This document shows positions 23,027 through 33,841 of a stretch of 64,000 nt of DNA, piece by piece. Both the position numbers and the translations under genes were made by a program. The notes beneath the pieces are model-generated. The model was given only the letters and a program-made list of their open reading frames with translations, had not been told where the DNA came from and ran no database searches. The stretch comes from Daphnia pulex (taxonomy: Eukaryota; Arthropoda; Branchiopoda; Diplostraca; Daphniidae): NCBI RefSeq assembly GCF_021134715.1, contig NC_060023.1, positions 7,874,001-7,938,000 on the forward strand, in the 5' to 3' direction. Each line of letters begins with the position of its first letter. Positions within the stretch are counted from its first letter, which is position 1.

Positions 23027-23390
23027 GACACTAGAACGTATTACCACTAGAACTTTAAGAATCCGACACTAGAACGCGACACTAGAACTGCAACTTTTTT
23101 AACGCGTAACTAGAACACGGCACTAGAACTTCGAGATTTCAGGGCCGACACTAGAACGGCAACATTTTTAAACGCGTCACTAGAACTCGACACTAGAAAT
23201 TCATCATTTTCGGACCGACACTAGATTATCAAAACCCCACTAGAACGCGACGCTAGAACGGCGAAACTAGAACGGCAGCAGGGCCGACACTAGAACGGCG
23301 ACACTAGAACGCGACGCTAGAACGGCAGTAATTTCAGGGCCGACACTAGAAGAACGGCGATCATATTAACGGTGCCACTAGAAAAACGTC
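23027..23390 (+). repeat. Degenerate CACTAGAAC repeat cluster
   Basis: About 18 copies of a CTAGAA core, mostly within RACACTAGAACGGC-like words, are spread over 360 bases at irregular spacing of 10-40 bases. Longer sub-blocks (TTTCAGGGCCGACACTAGAAC) recur. The region lies only in the left arm. Confidence 0.85.
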
Positions 23391-23440
23391 ACCCTATAAG
23401 AAGATGTTGCGATCGGTTGTTATGATAAACAGGGGGAAAT

Positions 23441-24137
23441 GAACACACCTTAACGAACTGAAATGGAAACCGCCCACTAAATAAAAAAAAATAAAGCGTA
23501 AAGTCTGGATGAACAACAATTAAATTTTTGGCTGGAATCTCTCTATTTATGCATTCAACAGTGAAATAATAACGCAATTCCATCACAAAATTGCGCAAAA
23601 TTGAATATAAATGTAAAGTGACCCACTGATTTAGCTAACACAATCAGCATTTCTTTGAAATGTACTTAAAGGGTTTTTTTTGTTAGGGTTGGCATATTTA
23701 AAAACATTTGACAAGTTCTAAAGCAAAAATATAGCCAAGTAAAATTGTTATGTGGAATACTCACGTTGAAGGTGTATACACGAAAACAAATAAGAAATCA
23801 GGAAAACGAACAACGTAAACGACATCGCCAAATCAAAGAAAGCTATATATATCTTTCCAGTGAAAAATTGAATCTAACACACTAATTAATTAATTAATTA
23901 TACACGAAATCGAAAATCTAGTTCCGTCTGTTCTGCATACATTGTATTTTGGCATATCCATTCGACTTCATTCGATACATTGTATACATTAATGCGATAT
24001 GGAAAAATACGTACTTGTTGTAGAAATCATTAATAACTTTATCGGACGCGGTCGTCATCCGTACTTCGTCGATGGTGGTTATATCTGACAACATATTTTT
24101 AAAGTCCGCAATCTCAGCAGCGTGCACCGCTCTGTCA
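23441..24137. other. Unassigned segment with an unidentified exon-like frame
   Basis: On the minus strand, 24140-24011 gives an open stretch (VDRAVHAAEIADFKNM and onward to INDFYNKY) that ends at a GT donor-like site at about 24015. It begins where photolyase homology ends and is in a different frame. I do not recognise the family. Nothing else in this stretch looks coding. Confidence 0.35.
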
Positions 24138-24433
24138 ACAAGCAGCCAAATTTGAGGTAAGGGCTCAACACAGTGGTTGATGGTTCAATGCTGTTGGGTG
24201 ACATGTCCGGTTTACTAAATTTGCACACCCAATCCTTGACAAATGAATAATTTAATTTCAGTTAATGTGTGCCAAAAAAACAGCGCCAAATATAGAAAAG
24301 AAATTAGGTATACTTGTTGACTCATGTACTTAATCCTTCTGGCTAGGGTTTCATCAGTTTCTCCTCCGCAATAGAGTTCTTTCCCTAACCCAGTCAAATC
24401 TACTTGCATGTCTTCCAATAGTGGAACATTATA

Positions 24434-25279
24434 GGGAGACCGGGGCTATGTGGGACACGGGGCTATAATGTACAAGGCAATTAAAACATGTAAAATTTGT
24501 TTAAAAATTGTGAAATAAATACAGAGTATGTTAAATTACGTTTTATTTATCATATAAACTTTATTTCTTGAAATTGTGATTTATTTTTCTTGTTCTATGG
24601 GAAATTAAAAAAATGGGAATCTGAAAAAATATTTAAGACGTTTAGTTTTTTTATTTTATTGATACTTAAATCAATATTTTTGTAAACCCAAATAGCTATC
24701 TGATAGCAATTTTATTCTAGTTTAAGGTGGTGTATTTTGTTTTTGTTATGGGTTCCTAAGTATTTAATAATTTAGTTTATTTAATGTTGTTTGGGTTCGG
24801 GTTAAACGGGACATGGAAAACGGGGTAAAACAGGTATTGCCAGATCAACGTTATTTCCAGAAAAACGCCCCCTGGTAACAAAAACAAAGGAAAAATGATC
24901 GAAAAACTTTTTTGATAGTATCTCCACTTCTACTTTATAAAATAAATAAAAATTCAGCACTTCTGAAAGAGAAATGAATTTCCTTTTCACCAGTGCATTA
25001 TTTAATAAATATAATTCAGCCGTTGCAGAGAAAAACGATGTTCAATTTTACCCCTGGCTCTGTTCCGTTTAACCCTAAATTTTTTGTTTTTCGGCATTTT
25101 TTCATGTTGGCATTTCATCACATAACTCATAAACGAATCAACGAAAAAAATTCAGAAAATTACCAAATGTAAATAAATGCCAGGGAATCACCCCTATACT
25201 TTAATTTTTTCAGAATTTTTATTTTTATATAAATGGCAGCGTAAAGGAAAAAAATGTCCCACATAGCCCCGGTCTCCCC
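24434..25279. mobile_element. MITE with GGGGAGACCGGGGC termini inside a photolyase exon
   Basis: The left end reads GGGAGACCGGGGCTATGTGG and the right end is its inverted partner, CCACATAGCCCCGGTCTCCCC. Both sides are flanked by TA. Removing 846 bp plus one TA rejoins the photolyase exon in frame as SDK-Y-NVPLLED. The interior is AT-rich and has no transposase. TA duplication suggests mobilisation by a Tc1/mariner-related or similar enzyme. Confidence 0.88.
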
Positions 25280-25828
25280 TACTTGTCAGATAAAAGCAAA
25301 GTTTGACACTGTTTGGGCAATTTTCCAGGAGCATTCAATGCCTTTTCAGGTGCTCCAAATTTGGCCACAACAGATTGAAATTTTACATATGTCAATGGAG
25401 CTTTATTACCATTCGCCTTAAAAACCCTGCATAAAAATGAATCAATCCATAAATCAATTGTATATAGCTTTGAATTTTGAAATCAAAACTAACTTTTACA
25501 GGTCATAAATGGTGTGAGAAACTTTGGCGACCACAGGGACAGAGTGATGGTCAGCAAGCTTTTTAATCTCTTCATCTCGTGTTTTGGCATAAGGCTCTAT
25601 GTCAACCTCAAATGTCAATTTCTTGACGTTCCATTCTTTGAAGTATTTCTTGAACATTTCTGTTGATGATCCCTTAAGTATGAACAAACAAGAGCCAATC
25701 TTCTTCAAATTGTCATCCAGGTCCTGAAGGCTTTGAATGAGAAACCTCCATCGATTACGACCAACCTTGGCATTCTGGCATTCTTGAAAAACCTAAAAGT
25801 AATAATTTGACATGTGTAATAGCCTGAC

Positions 25829-26148
25829 TGTTGAGGTTTGTGTTGAACTCATTCAGCACTAGATGGCAGTGTTGTGATTTACTGAGAAATACATTGAAGA
25901 CAACGTCGGAGTGATGACGCTTGGCTGTCAACGTTGATGGGTGGATGCAGAGAAGTTGGAAGATACTGTTTCCTCACTGTGTGGTTTGTCTGACTAAGAA
26001 CAAGTGTGTTGTAATACTGTGTGAAATTGAATTGTTGTGTTTGGTAAGTCTCATTGATCTTGTCTCCTACGTTAATCAGGAGACAAAATACACACTCTAC
26101 TTGAGTATCAAACTGACAAAACTCTTCTCTGATATTTGTGTCTTAACA
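25829..26148 (+). repeat. 5' LTR of the Copia-type element
   Basis: The LTR begins TGTTGAGGTTTGTG and ends TGTGTCTTAACA, 320 bp. By eye I see no difference from the 3' copy, which points to a recent insertion. Confidence 0.93.
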
Positions 26149-28226
26149 GGTTATGGGCCCAGATTTCGCCATACCGTTAACGAACTTATCAGAATGGCTC
26201 AAAACTACTCTTTGGATGCTATAAAGCAATTAAGAAAGTTTGATGGAACTCAATTCACTACGTGGAAACACCACATGGAAATGTTGTTTACTCTCAAACA
26301 AATGAGACAGTTCATTCAAGGAGAAGACAACGAAACTCAAGAAGTATTTGCTGGTGAAGGTGATCTTCGTGTAGTCACCAATCAGGAATTGATCAATCAA
26401 TGGAAGACAACTGATTGGTACGACAAATTTCTCATATTCACTTGCTATGATGAGACTAAAATATTGGCATTTCTCAACTGTAGAACTAACTACGACATGT
26501 GGACTCGGTTGGAAACCCAATATCTTCATGCAGACAACAAACATCTCTTACACAGAGACTTCATGAATCTGAGACCAGTCGACAACCAAGATTTCATGAT
26601 TCACATCACTGAATTGGAATCCAAAGCCGCTGAACTCAATGATCTTGGAGTGATGGTAACTGAGACAATTAATTACTTAGTATCTGAGTTGTGTCTCATG
26701 CACTCTTTATTGATCTCCAATTGTGGTAAATCTAGGTGACGCAACACCACCTCATCACTACCATTTTGTGTAGCCTTCCAGAACGTTTTGCAAATCTGAC
26801 GTCCATTTGGGACAATCTCCCTGACGCTGATAGAACAATGGAAGCACTGCGTGCTCGCATTGTTGGGGAAGAAAGAAGGTTCAACAACAGTCAAGGACAA
26901 TCAAATGCTCGGTCATTGATTTTGAATTCAGACAATGGACCCCCTGACAATTCCATTGAGAGTTCTGCTCTGTTTGGCAACGATTCACGTAGAAGAGGAC
27001 ACTTTCGTGGTGGAAGAGGCCAGTCATGAGGGCACATCAGTAGCGTGATCAATCGAGATCTTGTCTCTTGCTCATTCTGCGGGAAAGACGGCCATCTTGG
27101 ATTCGAATGTCGAACTCGTATTGCCAATGAACACGAGAAAATCAAGTTCAGCTCCTTTCACTACAAACGGCCCAAAGATGATCGGGATACAACTAATTCA
27201 TTCGGGAAGGAAGTCGATTTTTCCCTCATCTCTTCATGTTGCTTGACAGCTAAGAATTCGAAGGACATTTTTCTTGATTCTGGTGCAACTAGGCACATGA
27301 GTGGTGATGAATCCATATTAAGTGATCTACGCATCATCGCTGACAATAGCGGGCCTGTGAATCGAATTGGTGGTACTGTCCTTTACGCCCGTGGAATTGG
27401 AACAATGCGACTTGTCCGACACGTTGGTGATTCGTCTACATTTGGCGAAGTTACAGAAGGTCTGTTTGTTTCTGGACTGGGCGTGAATCTCATCTCTATT
27501 TGGTTGCTTAACCAAGAGTGGATTTACAGTTTCTTTCTCTGGCCTACAAGCTATCATCAAACGAAACAAGACGATCATTCCAACAGCATCCCGGTCTGGG
27601 GAGACTCTATATCGTGCTGCTGCTACTCTTGCTCCTCTCACTGACGTATGCCTTGCAGCATCTCCTGCTACCGTCGCTACTATGCACCACATTCCTTACT
27701 GCCAACTCGTGGGGAGTAACATGTACGCGGCTCTCAAAGCTCGACTCGAAGTTCGACCTGACGTCATCTTCATGGCGAGTCATCTTGCTCAGCACCTTCA
27801 TAATTCTACCATAATCCACTGGAAAGCTGCTAAACGTATTCTTCAATACCTCGGCACAACACGCTACCATGGTCTCGAGTTCGGCAGTAAGAGCCATGAC
27901 AACTACATCGTTGTTGCGCATTCGGAAGCAGACTACGCTGGGGATCCGGATTCAAAACAGTCCGCAATTGGATATATTCTCGTTCTGAACGGAGGGGCAA
28001 TCAGCTACAATCTGCAGTTGGTGTTCTCCACGTCAACCCATCGTCACCACATCTATCATGCAATCGGTTTATTTTGCCGCTAGTGATTGCTCTAGAGAAT
28101 TTGTGTACGTGGGGACTTAACGTCAATTGGCAGACGCGCTAACTAAAGCTAGTGAATCAATCTTCAATCATTTCTGCGTGTTTTTATATTGGTGGTGAAT
28201 TTATCTTAGTTCTGAATGAGGGAGAG

Positions 28227-28546
28227 TGTTGAGGTTTGTGTTGAACTCATTCAGCACTAGATGGCAGTGTTGTGATTTACTGAGAAATACATTGAAGACA
28301 ACGTCGGAGTGATGACGCTTGGCTGTCAACGTTGATGGGTGGATGCAGAGAAGTTGGAAGATACTGTTTCCTCACTGTGTGGTTTGTCTGACTAAGAACA
28401 AGTGTGTTGTAATACTGTGTGAAATTGAATTGTTGTGTTTGGTAAGTCTCATTGATCTTGTCTCCTACGTTAATCAGGAGACAAAATACACACTCTACTT
28501 GAGTATCAAACTGACAAAACTCTTCTCTGATATTTGTGTCTTAACA
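28227..28546 (+). repeat. 3' LTR of the Copia-type element
   Basis: This is the second 320-bp LTR, preceded by a purine tract and followed by the CTGAC target duplication. Confidence 0.93.
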
Positions 28547-28830
28547 CTGACAATTAATGTCTATTAAACAATACATAATACATAATTTGTCTAGGCTTAT
28601 TACCATGGGTCCAGAATGAATTTGACAGGCCTCAATTCATAAATTCTTTCGCCAACCTGTAGAAGAGAAAAAAGGGAAAATGTAAACTAAAAAACAGGTT
28701 CTATGAAAGTCAACAACAATCACGCAAGATTGAAACGCGTGATTGAACACGATTTTACCTTCTCGAGGGCATTCAAAAGTGCTGGATTGTCGTGCAGGCG
28801 AAGGCCTTTACGAAACCAATGAATCACTAC

Positions 28831-29477
28831 TGGTTATTATTCATGATGTCTTTTTCACAAAAACAAAATGTTTGGTTTCAACAGTGTGTGCATTAAAACT
28901 CTAAGCAAAAGTTTTACAATTGTTTCTGCATATAAAATGGAAGGGAAATAATTGGGAGAGCACACTCGATCACTTTCACCACAGACTAAGAGGATAAAGA
29001 CTACGAACGGCTATAAACCCCTTGAAGCTATGCTCGTCCTATGCCGTATGGTGGCGCGTCGAGCGCACTCTACCAAAGCCATTATTTTTCCTTTTTCCCT
29101 ACTGATATGAGTGTTCACACACCGTAAATTTGTAAGTAAACCATTAACATTTCAATAGTGAATTTTTGTGTAAATATAGCTTAGATATCCCCCATGTTGT
29201 GTCAATTTTTTTCAAATTTCTATGTGATCTCTAGACACAATCTATAAATTCCTTTATTAAACCCCCTTTTTGCCCATTTTCAGGCCCAGGAAACAGATTT
29301 TCAAGATTTTCTGAAATGGGCCTGTTACCTGTTACTTTGCCCAGCAACAGCGATTATGTGTATTGTGAAGTAGGCCTAAATACAATCAAAAGAAACTGCT
29401 GATGTTACTTAATCCCACATTCAAGAAAGATGATTTTGTTTGTTTTTATTTCATCCGATCTTGGATTCTTTTTGTAA
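28831..29477. other. Upstream flank of the photolyase fragment, no gene seen
   Basis: This stretch lies between the first photolyase block and the right inverted arm. It could include the old promoter or a first exon of the photolyase gene, but no TATA box or coding signal can be assigned. A GC-richer patch (GGTGGCGCGTCGAGCGC) lies near 29050. Confidence 0.35.
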
Positions 29478-29769
29478 ATTTCCCCCTGTTTATCATAACA
29501 ACCGAATTCTGTATATTACATTGAAAATTCTGCTTGTTTACTTGAAAGTTGAAAGAAAAAATTATTTAATAAAATTTTATTTTTATTATATAAAAAATTT
29601 TGTTTATTTTATAAGAAATTTGGTATATTATATTAAAAATTCGGTATATTATATTAAAAATTCGGTACATTACATTTAAAATGTTGTATATCATACTAAA
29701 AAATTTGTCATATTATATTAAAAAATTTGGTTTGTTATATTAAAAAAGTTGGTACATTATATAAAAAAA

Positions 29770-30150
29770 CTAGAGACTGAGCCCCGGTCAAATCCGGGGA
29801 TTTTTTTTCTAGCGTAAAAACGGACTCTTTTGCCATTCGCTTTCCTGTAGCTTAATCATCTTCCTGTAATAGATTTTATCGTGGGAAATCTGCCCAGTGT
29901 CTACCTTACTTGAAGATTTCGTCATCACTACGATGCTATAGACATCTGGTGGTGATGCTGGTTGTCTCGTCATGGTTGGGACATCAAAGATTGCGTCATC
30001 ACGGCGACGCTATAGACATCTGGTGGTGATTTGCATGTTTGGGCATGTTTGGGAATGTTTGGGCAGCGAATCGACTGACCAATCACAGCGTTGCGACATG
30101 AATAAGCTCCTCCCCCAAAAAGTTCGTGACATTATCCGTGACATTATGTT
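29770..30150 (-). mobile_element. Non-autonomous Helitron, 5'-truncated copy, minus strand
   Basis: Read on the minus strand it ends with the hairpin CCCCGGATTTGACCGGGG followed by CTCAGTCTCTAG and then T. The CTAG end and preceding hairpin are the canonical Helitron 3' signature. The 5' end is missing where it abuts the next copy. Confidence 0.85.
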
Positions 30151-30537
30151 TCAGTAACCTGAGCCCCGGTCAAATCCGGGGAACTTTTACCTAGCGTAAA
30201 AACGGACTCTTTTGCTATTCGCTCTTCTGTAGCTTAATCATCTGCCCGTAATAAATTTTATCGTGGGAAATCTGCCCAGTACCTTACTTGAAGATTTCGT
30301 CATCACGGCGATGCCATAGACATCTGGTGGTGATGCTGGTTGTTGCGTCATCAAAGATCGCGTCATCAAGGCGACGACATCTGGTGGTGATTTGTTTGGG
30401 CATGTTTGGGCATGTTCCATTTTGGTGGAGGAGCCTGTGTTGACACATTGTTGACACAGACACAGGCTCCTCCCCAAAAATGTCCGTGACATGAATAAGC
30501 TCCTCCCCCAAAAGCTTGTTCTTTTATTATATATGGA
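30151..30537 (-). mobile_element. Non-autonomous Helitron, full-length copy, minus strand
   Basis: On the minus strand it starts TCCATATATAATAAAAG at 30537, has GGGGGAGGAGC motifs, and ends CTCAGGTTACTGA at 30151. It lies head to tail with the copy at 29770, as at 18329-18922. Confidence 0.85.
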
Positions 30538-31019
30538 TTCTGTATATTATATCAAAACTTTTAAACTTTATTAACAAATGATATATTCTATTGAAAAATA
30601 GAAGTTAATCACGAAACAAGATTGGCACAAACTGCCTAAATATGCTTATGCTTTCTGAGTTCTAACTGTACCGGATCTGCTGGATGCCACTAGTCTTTAT
30701 AATAATGCGATAAATGAAAAGTAATAACAGTAGAGGTACTTATGTTCATGCTAACTTTTCAAATTAAAAGTACTTGTGACGAAAGGTACTTATGGTCTAA
30801 AATGAAAAGTATTTATGACGGAAGGTACTTGTGTCATAAAGTACATATGACGAAAGGTACTTATGACCAAATGTACTCGTGGCAATTTATTTTTCTAAGG
30901 TACTTATGACGAAGGTTCTTTAAAAAATAGGTACTAGTGACATGTACTCAATTAGAGGACTGCAAAAACAGAGTTTTTGCATAAGGTTAAGGTCCTCTCG
31001 GGCTTCCAAAGACTTCAGG

Positions 31020-31653
31020 CAGCTACTGTACAATGAACGAAGTGAACGACAACTCCGCAGTTGTCGAACTGGCCATTTATTGTAGATTTTGGGATAATCA
31101 ACTAGACAAAATTATTTTTAAATTAGATTTTTCGTTAACTTACAATTTAACGAATAATATTCAAAGGAAATTACGAACTTGTGACAATTTCTTGTCTCGT
31201 AATTTGCATCTTCAAAATTACACTTGGCTTGAATTTGACACCACCAGCCTGTAAATGGTTTTTAATTTGAATACGCCTACTTGTTGCTATTTCAATGATT
31301 TTTTATATTTCACAAATCCTTCAACACGAAAAATCATTTTCTTTTTATGTATTATACACGCGCGGGCTTCCGGCTTCCAGATTAATAAAATTTGGTTTTA
31401 TTACAAAAACCCTGACTAGATCCGTGGAAGAATGTTCTGTGCTGGTCATGACCGTCATGTTTCTTTATAGGTTAACCAGTTATATTATACTTTTGTTGGA
31501 AATGATTTTGAGCGTAAAATTAGAGCTATAGAATTTACACAACGTTTCATTCGAAAAATTAAGTAAACTTGAAACTTATTTTTTTCTATTCGTTCGTAAA
31601 CATTTAAATCAGATAACATTTTTTGATACGTACGTACATACGCACGATTGATA
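31020..31653. repeat. Copy of the intergenic unit of the phosphatase-like cluster
   Basis: Sequence here (TCCGCAGTTGTCGAACTGGC, CGTTAACTTACAATTTAACG, CGCGCGGGCTTCCGGC, TGACCGTCATGTTTCTTTATAGG) recurs upstream of each phosphatase-like gene at 35440-35920, 38140-38700 and 39955-40100. A near-duplicate of its second half lies at 33845-34150. No gene body is present, so a further family member may have been lost. Confidence 0.7.
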
Positions 31654-31835
31654 TGTAACGTACAGGTTAAGGGGTGTATTACTACTGCTACATTCTAGTA
31701 CAATCACTGTAAGACAGCCACGGACAGCCCGATGTCTACGCTTATATTCCCGACGAGGCCGGCACAGTCATGCAATACGTCAGGTTGGACTACATACCAG
31801 TCGTCTCACATAGCGTGGTCATTAACCACACGACA
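31654..31835 (+). repeat. 182-bp direct repeat, left copy
   Basis: It starts TGTAACGTACAGGTTAAGG and ends CACACGACA. The copy at 33659-33841 is about the same length with scattered differences. TG...CA ends and a TATA-like TTATAT inside suggest an LTR of a short element, but I see no clean target duplication. Confidence 0.6.
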
Positions 31836-33658
31836 TCCCCCTTTAACTCGCAGTCATCCTCGTCTCCTCGACTGCGGCAGCACAACGACAAAATTAATTC
31901 GACAACATACAAAACTACATATCAAAATAATTCACATCAGCAAAAAAAAATCACTCGTCAGGAAATATCTCGCAGGTGAACGTACCGAGTAGTCAGGACA
32001 AAACAAAGCAATCGTCCAAAAATAATAGCAACAAAATAAATCCACACGAACAAAAATGCATGCATCTACAGCACAAAACAATAATTCAATCACGGTTCCC
32101 TATCACACAGAATCCCTACAATAACTAATCCATGCATCTCTATCACAAAGAAAAACGGAACAGTACTAAGACTGTTTAAAAAATGTACAAAATACTGCAA
32201 CCATTTGAGAAATCAATCTCGTACAAAAAAAAACAAACTCAGTTCGACTTCCAGATCGTCATCCGCTAGTCTCTCCGATCGATAGCAACCACTGTTTTTT
32301 AATTTAAAAAGAAATAACGTGACCACCAGAAAAACAATTTTTCGGCGCTTACCTCCGCCCTCCGTCTTACACTCAACCGCTCTCATCGTCACTCTTGCTC
32401 TCCGCCCGTCTCTCTCTCCCTCGCCTTTTTGTCGTTCTCTCCTCTCTCGCTCTCTCCGCCGTCGCTCTCTCCGCCGTCGCTCTCTCCGCCGTCGCTCATC
32501 GCTCTCTCTGCCGTCACTCGTCGCTCTCTCCGCCGTCGCTCGTCGCTCTTCGCTCTCTCCGCTCGTCCCTCTCGTTCCGTCTTCTGTCTCTAGTTCCATT
32601 GTTTCTATCCCGCTCTGTCGTCCCTCTGACTTCTCTCTGGCTCTTTCGTCCCCGTCGCTCTCTCTCTCCGTTGTCTCCTCTGTCGCTCTCTCTCTCCGTC
32701 TCTCCTCCGTCGCTCTCTCTCTCCGTCTCTCCTCCGTCGCTCTCTCTCTCCGTTGTCTCCTCTGTCACTCACCGTCACCTTGCTGTCGTCCTCTCGACCT
32801 TCTGCCGGTCTCCCAGCTTCTCTCCTCCCTTAGGTCTCTTTCAATCGCCCTCTCCGTTGGTCTCTCTTCTCCGCTCCTTCCACCGGTCTCTCTTTGACCC
32901 TCTCGCCATCGCCAACTCTCTTGTCGATCTCCCGCTCCATAGAGGCTGATCAAGCTCTCTCTCCACCGGTCCAACTGCCGTCCTTCTCCGGTCATTGTCT
33001 TCGTTTCCGTACACAGCTCACTTCTCCACAACATAACCAAAACAAAAAGAACACGAACAAAACACTAAACGACCCTGGCATGTTGCAACCTTAGAGAAGT
33101 GAAACACTTCCCGTTGCTCACGTGCGTTTTCAGCGACCCCTTGCCCGCGTCCGAAAGCTTTGACACTTCCCGCTGCTCACTGTGCACTGTGAACGACCCC
33201 GTTTCTTGCGGAAACCGAAAAGATTTTCACCTTTTGCCGCTCAACGTGCGCTCTCAAGCGACCCCAGGTCTTGCCCGCGACCAGAAGCTTGACGCTTCCC
33301 GCTGCTCACTGTGCGCTTACAAACCAAGCGACCCCGTTTCTTGCGGACAAAAGGCTCGCGCTTTTTCCGCTCAACGTGCGTTTTTCAAGCGACCCCAAGT
33401 CTTGCGCGCGGCCAAAAGCTCGCTGCTCACTGTGCGCTTATAACAACAAATACTACTCCTAATTTCTTACTTATCCCCCGCTCCGTTCTCCTCACCATTG
33501 TTACCAGGGATCGCACTCATGGCGCCGTTGTCTCCGTCACATCGTAGCTTGGCCGGAACAGATCCGCACCACCGCAATTTCAAGGCACTCACTGCGAACA
33601 AATTACAATACGATGGAAAAAAACGAACTTACCCTATATGAGGCCTGCATCTCCACCA
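31836..33658. other. CT-rich, tandem-repeat-bearing interior between the direct repeats
   Basis: This has no retroelement coding domains. From 32390 to 32980 it is dominated by CTCTCTCCGTCGCTCTCTC-type repeats, which open long but meaningless frames on both strands. At 33100-33440 there are about three imperfect units of roughly 125 bp, marked by CGCTGCTCACTGTGC and GCGACCCC. Confidence 0.6.
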
Positions 33659-33841
33659 TGTAACGTACAGGTTAAGGGGTGTATTACTACTGCTACATTC
33701 TAGTACAATCACTGTAAGACAGCCACGGACAACCCGATGCTCTATGCTTATATACTCGGCGAGGCCGGCACAGTCATGCAATACGTCCAGTTGGACTACA
33801 TACCAGTCGTCTCACATATCGCGGTCATTGACCACGTGACA
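33659..33841 (+). repeat. Direct repeat, right copy
   Basis: It matches 31654-31835, starting TGTAACGTACAGGTTAAGG and ending CACGTGACA. It is followed directly by the intergenic unit of the phosphatase-like cluster. Confidence 0.6.

Larger units (their letters stand above)
21929..23440 (+). repeat. Left arm of a large inverted repeat
   Basis: Landmarks here recur in reverse order and orientation at 29478-30965. They include GAACCTTCGTC...AAGTACCTT near 21950, GTTAATAAAGTTTAAAA near 22180, GTAAACAAGCAGAATTTTCAATG at 22762, and GGTTGTTATGATAAACAGGGGGAAAT at 23412. Much of the arm is an AT-rich run of ATATAATATACCAAATTT-like units. The copies are not identical: this arm carries a block of about 600 bp (22800-23400) missing from the other, and Helitron copies sit at different points. 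Confidence 0.78.
25829..28546 (+). mobile_element. Copia-type LTR retrotransposon, internally deleted
   Basis: The element is bounded by 320-bp LTRs and by the 5-bp target duplication CTGAC (25824-25828 and 28547-28551). The primer-binding site GGTTATGGGCCCAG at 26149 matches the copia-style initiator-Met tRNA site, and a purine tract (GAGGGAGAG) precedes the 3' LTR. Gag starts at ATG 26194 (FDGTQFTTWKHHMEMLF) and ends in a zinc knuckle CSFCGKDGHLGFEC at 27072. The protease block DIFLDSGATRHMSGD follows. RNase H (LVGSNMYAALKARLEVRPD, HSEADYAGDPDSKQS) lies at 27682-28083. Integrase and most of RT are missing. Frame breaks occur near 26680, 27027 and 27580. It lies in an intron of the photolyase fragment. 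Confidence 0.93.
24138..28830 (-). pseudogene. (6-4) photolyase gene fragment, N-terminal half, broken by transposons
   Basis: Photolyases of this type repair UV 6-4 photoproducts using FAD and light. Five exon-like blocks lie on the minus strand. They are 28830-28759 (VIHWFRKGLRLHDNPALL), 28656-28604 (RPVKFILDPW), 25792-25500 (VGRNRWRFLIQSLQDLDD and LTFEVDIEPYAKTRD), 25426-25282 joined to 24431-24314 (GNKAPLTYVKFQ, PGKLP, GGETDET), and 24234-24138 (NSIEPSTTVLSPYLKFGCL). These match the photolyase/cryptochrome N-terminal domain; the last block and IEPY favour (6-4) photolyase over cryptochrome. The C-terminal FAD-binding half is missing. No in-frame start ATG is evident. I found no GT-AG pairing that keeps frame between the second and third blocks. 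A MITE splits the fourth block and a Copia element sits in an intron. Confidence 0.82.
29478..30965 (-). repeat. Right arm of the large inverted repeat
   Basis: It begins internally with ATTTCCCCCTGTTTATCATAACAACC and runs out to AAGTACTTATGACGAAGGTTC and CACTAGTACC-like sequence near 30940. The order is the reverse of the left arm (21929-23440). The outer part has extra copies of a GACGAAAGGTACTTATG-like unit. Confidence 0.78.

Noticed and set aside
23027-23390. Possible CRISPR array
   Set aside because: The CTAGAA words are short and irregularly spaced with no constant repeat-spacer pattern, and the DNA is eukaryotic.
24434-25279. MITE acting as an intron of the photolyase gene
   Set aside because: A GT lies near one edge and an AG near the other, but splicing there would shift the reading frame of the next exon block.
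32213-33040. Long Ser/Leu/Arg-rich frames on both strands
   Set aside because: They overlap in several frames and come from CT-rich tandem repeats; a real gene would dominate one frame.
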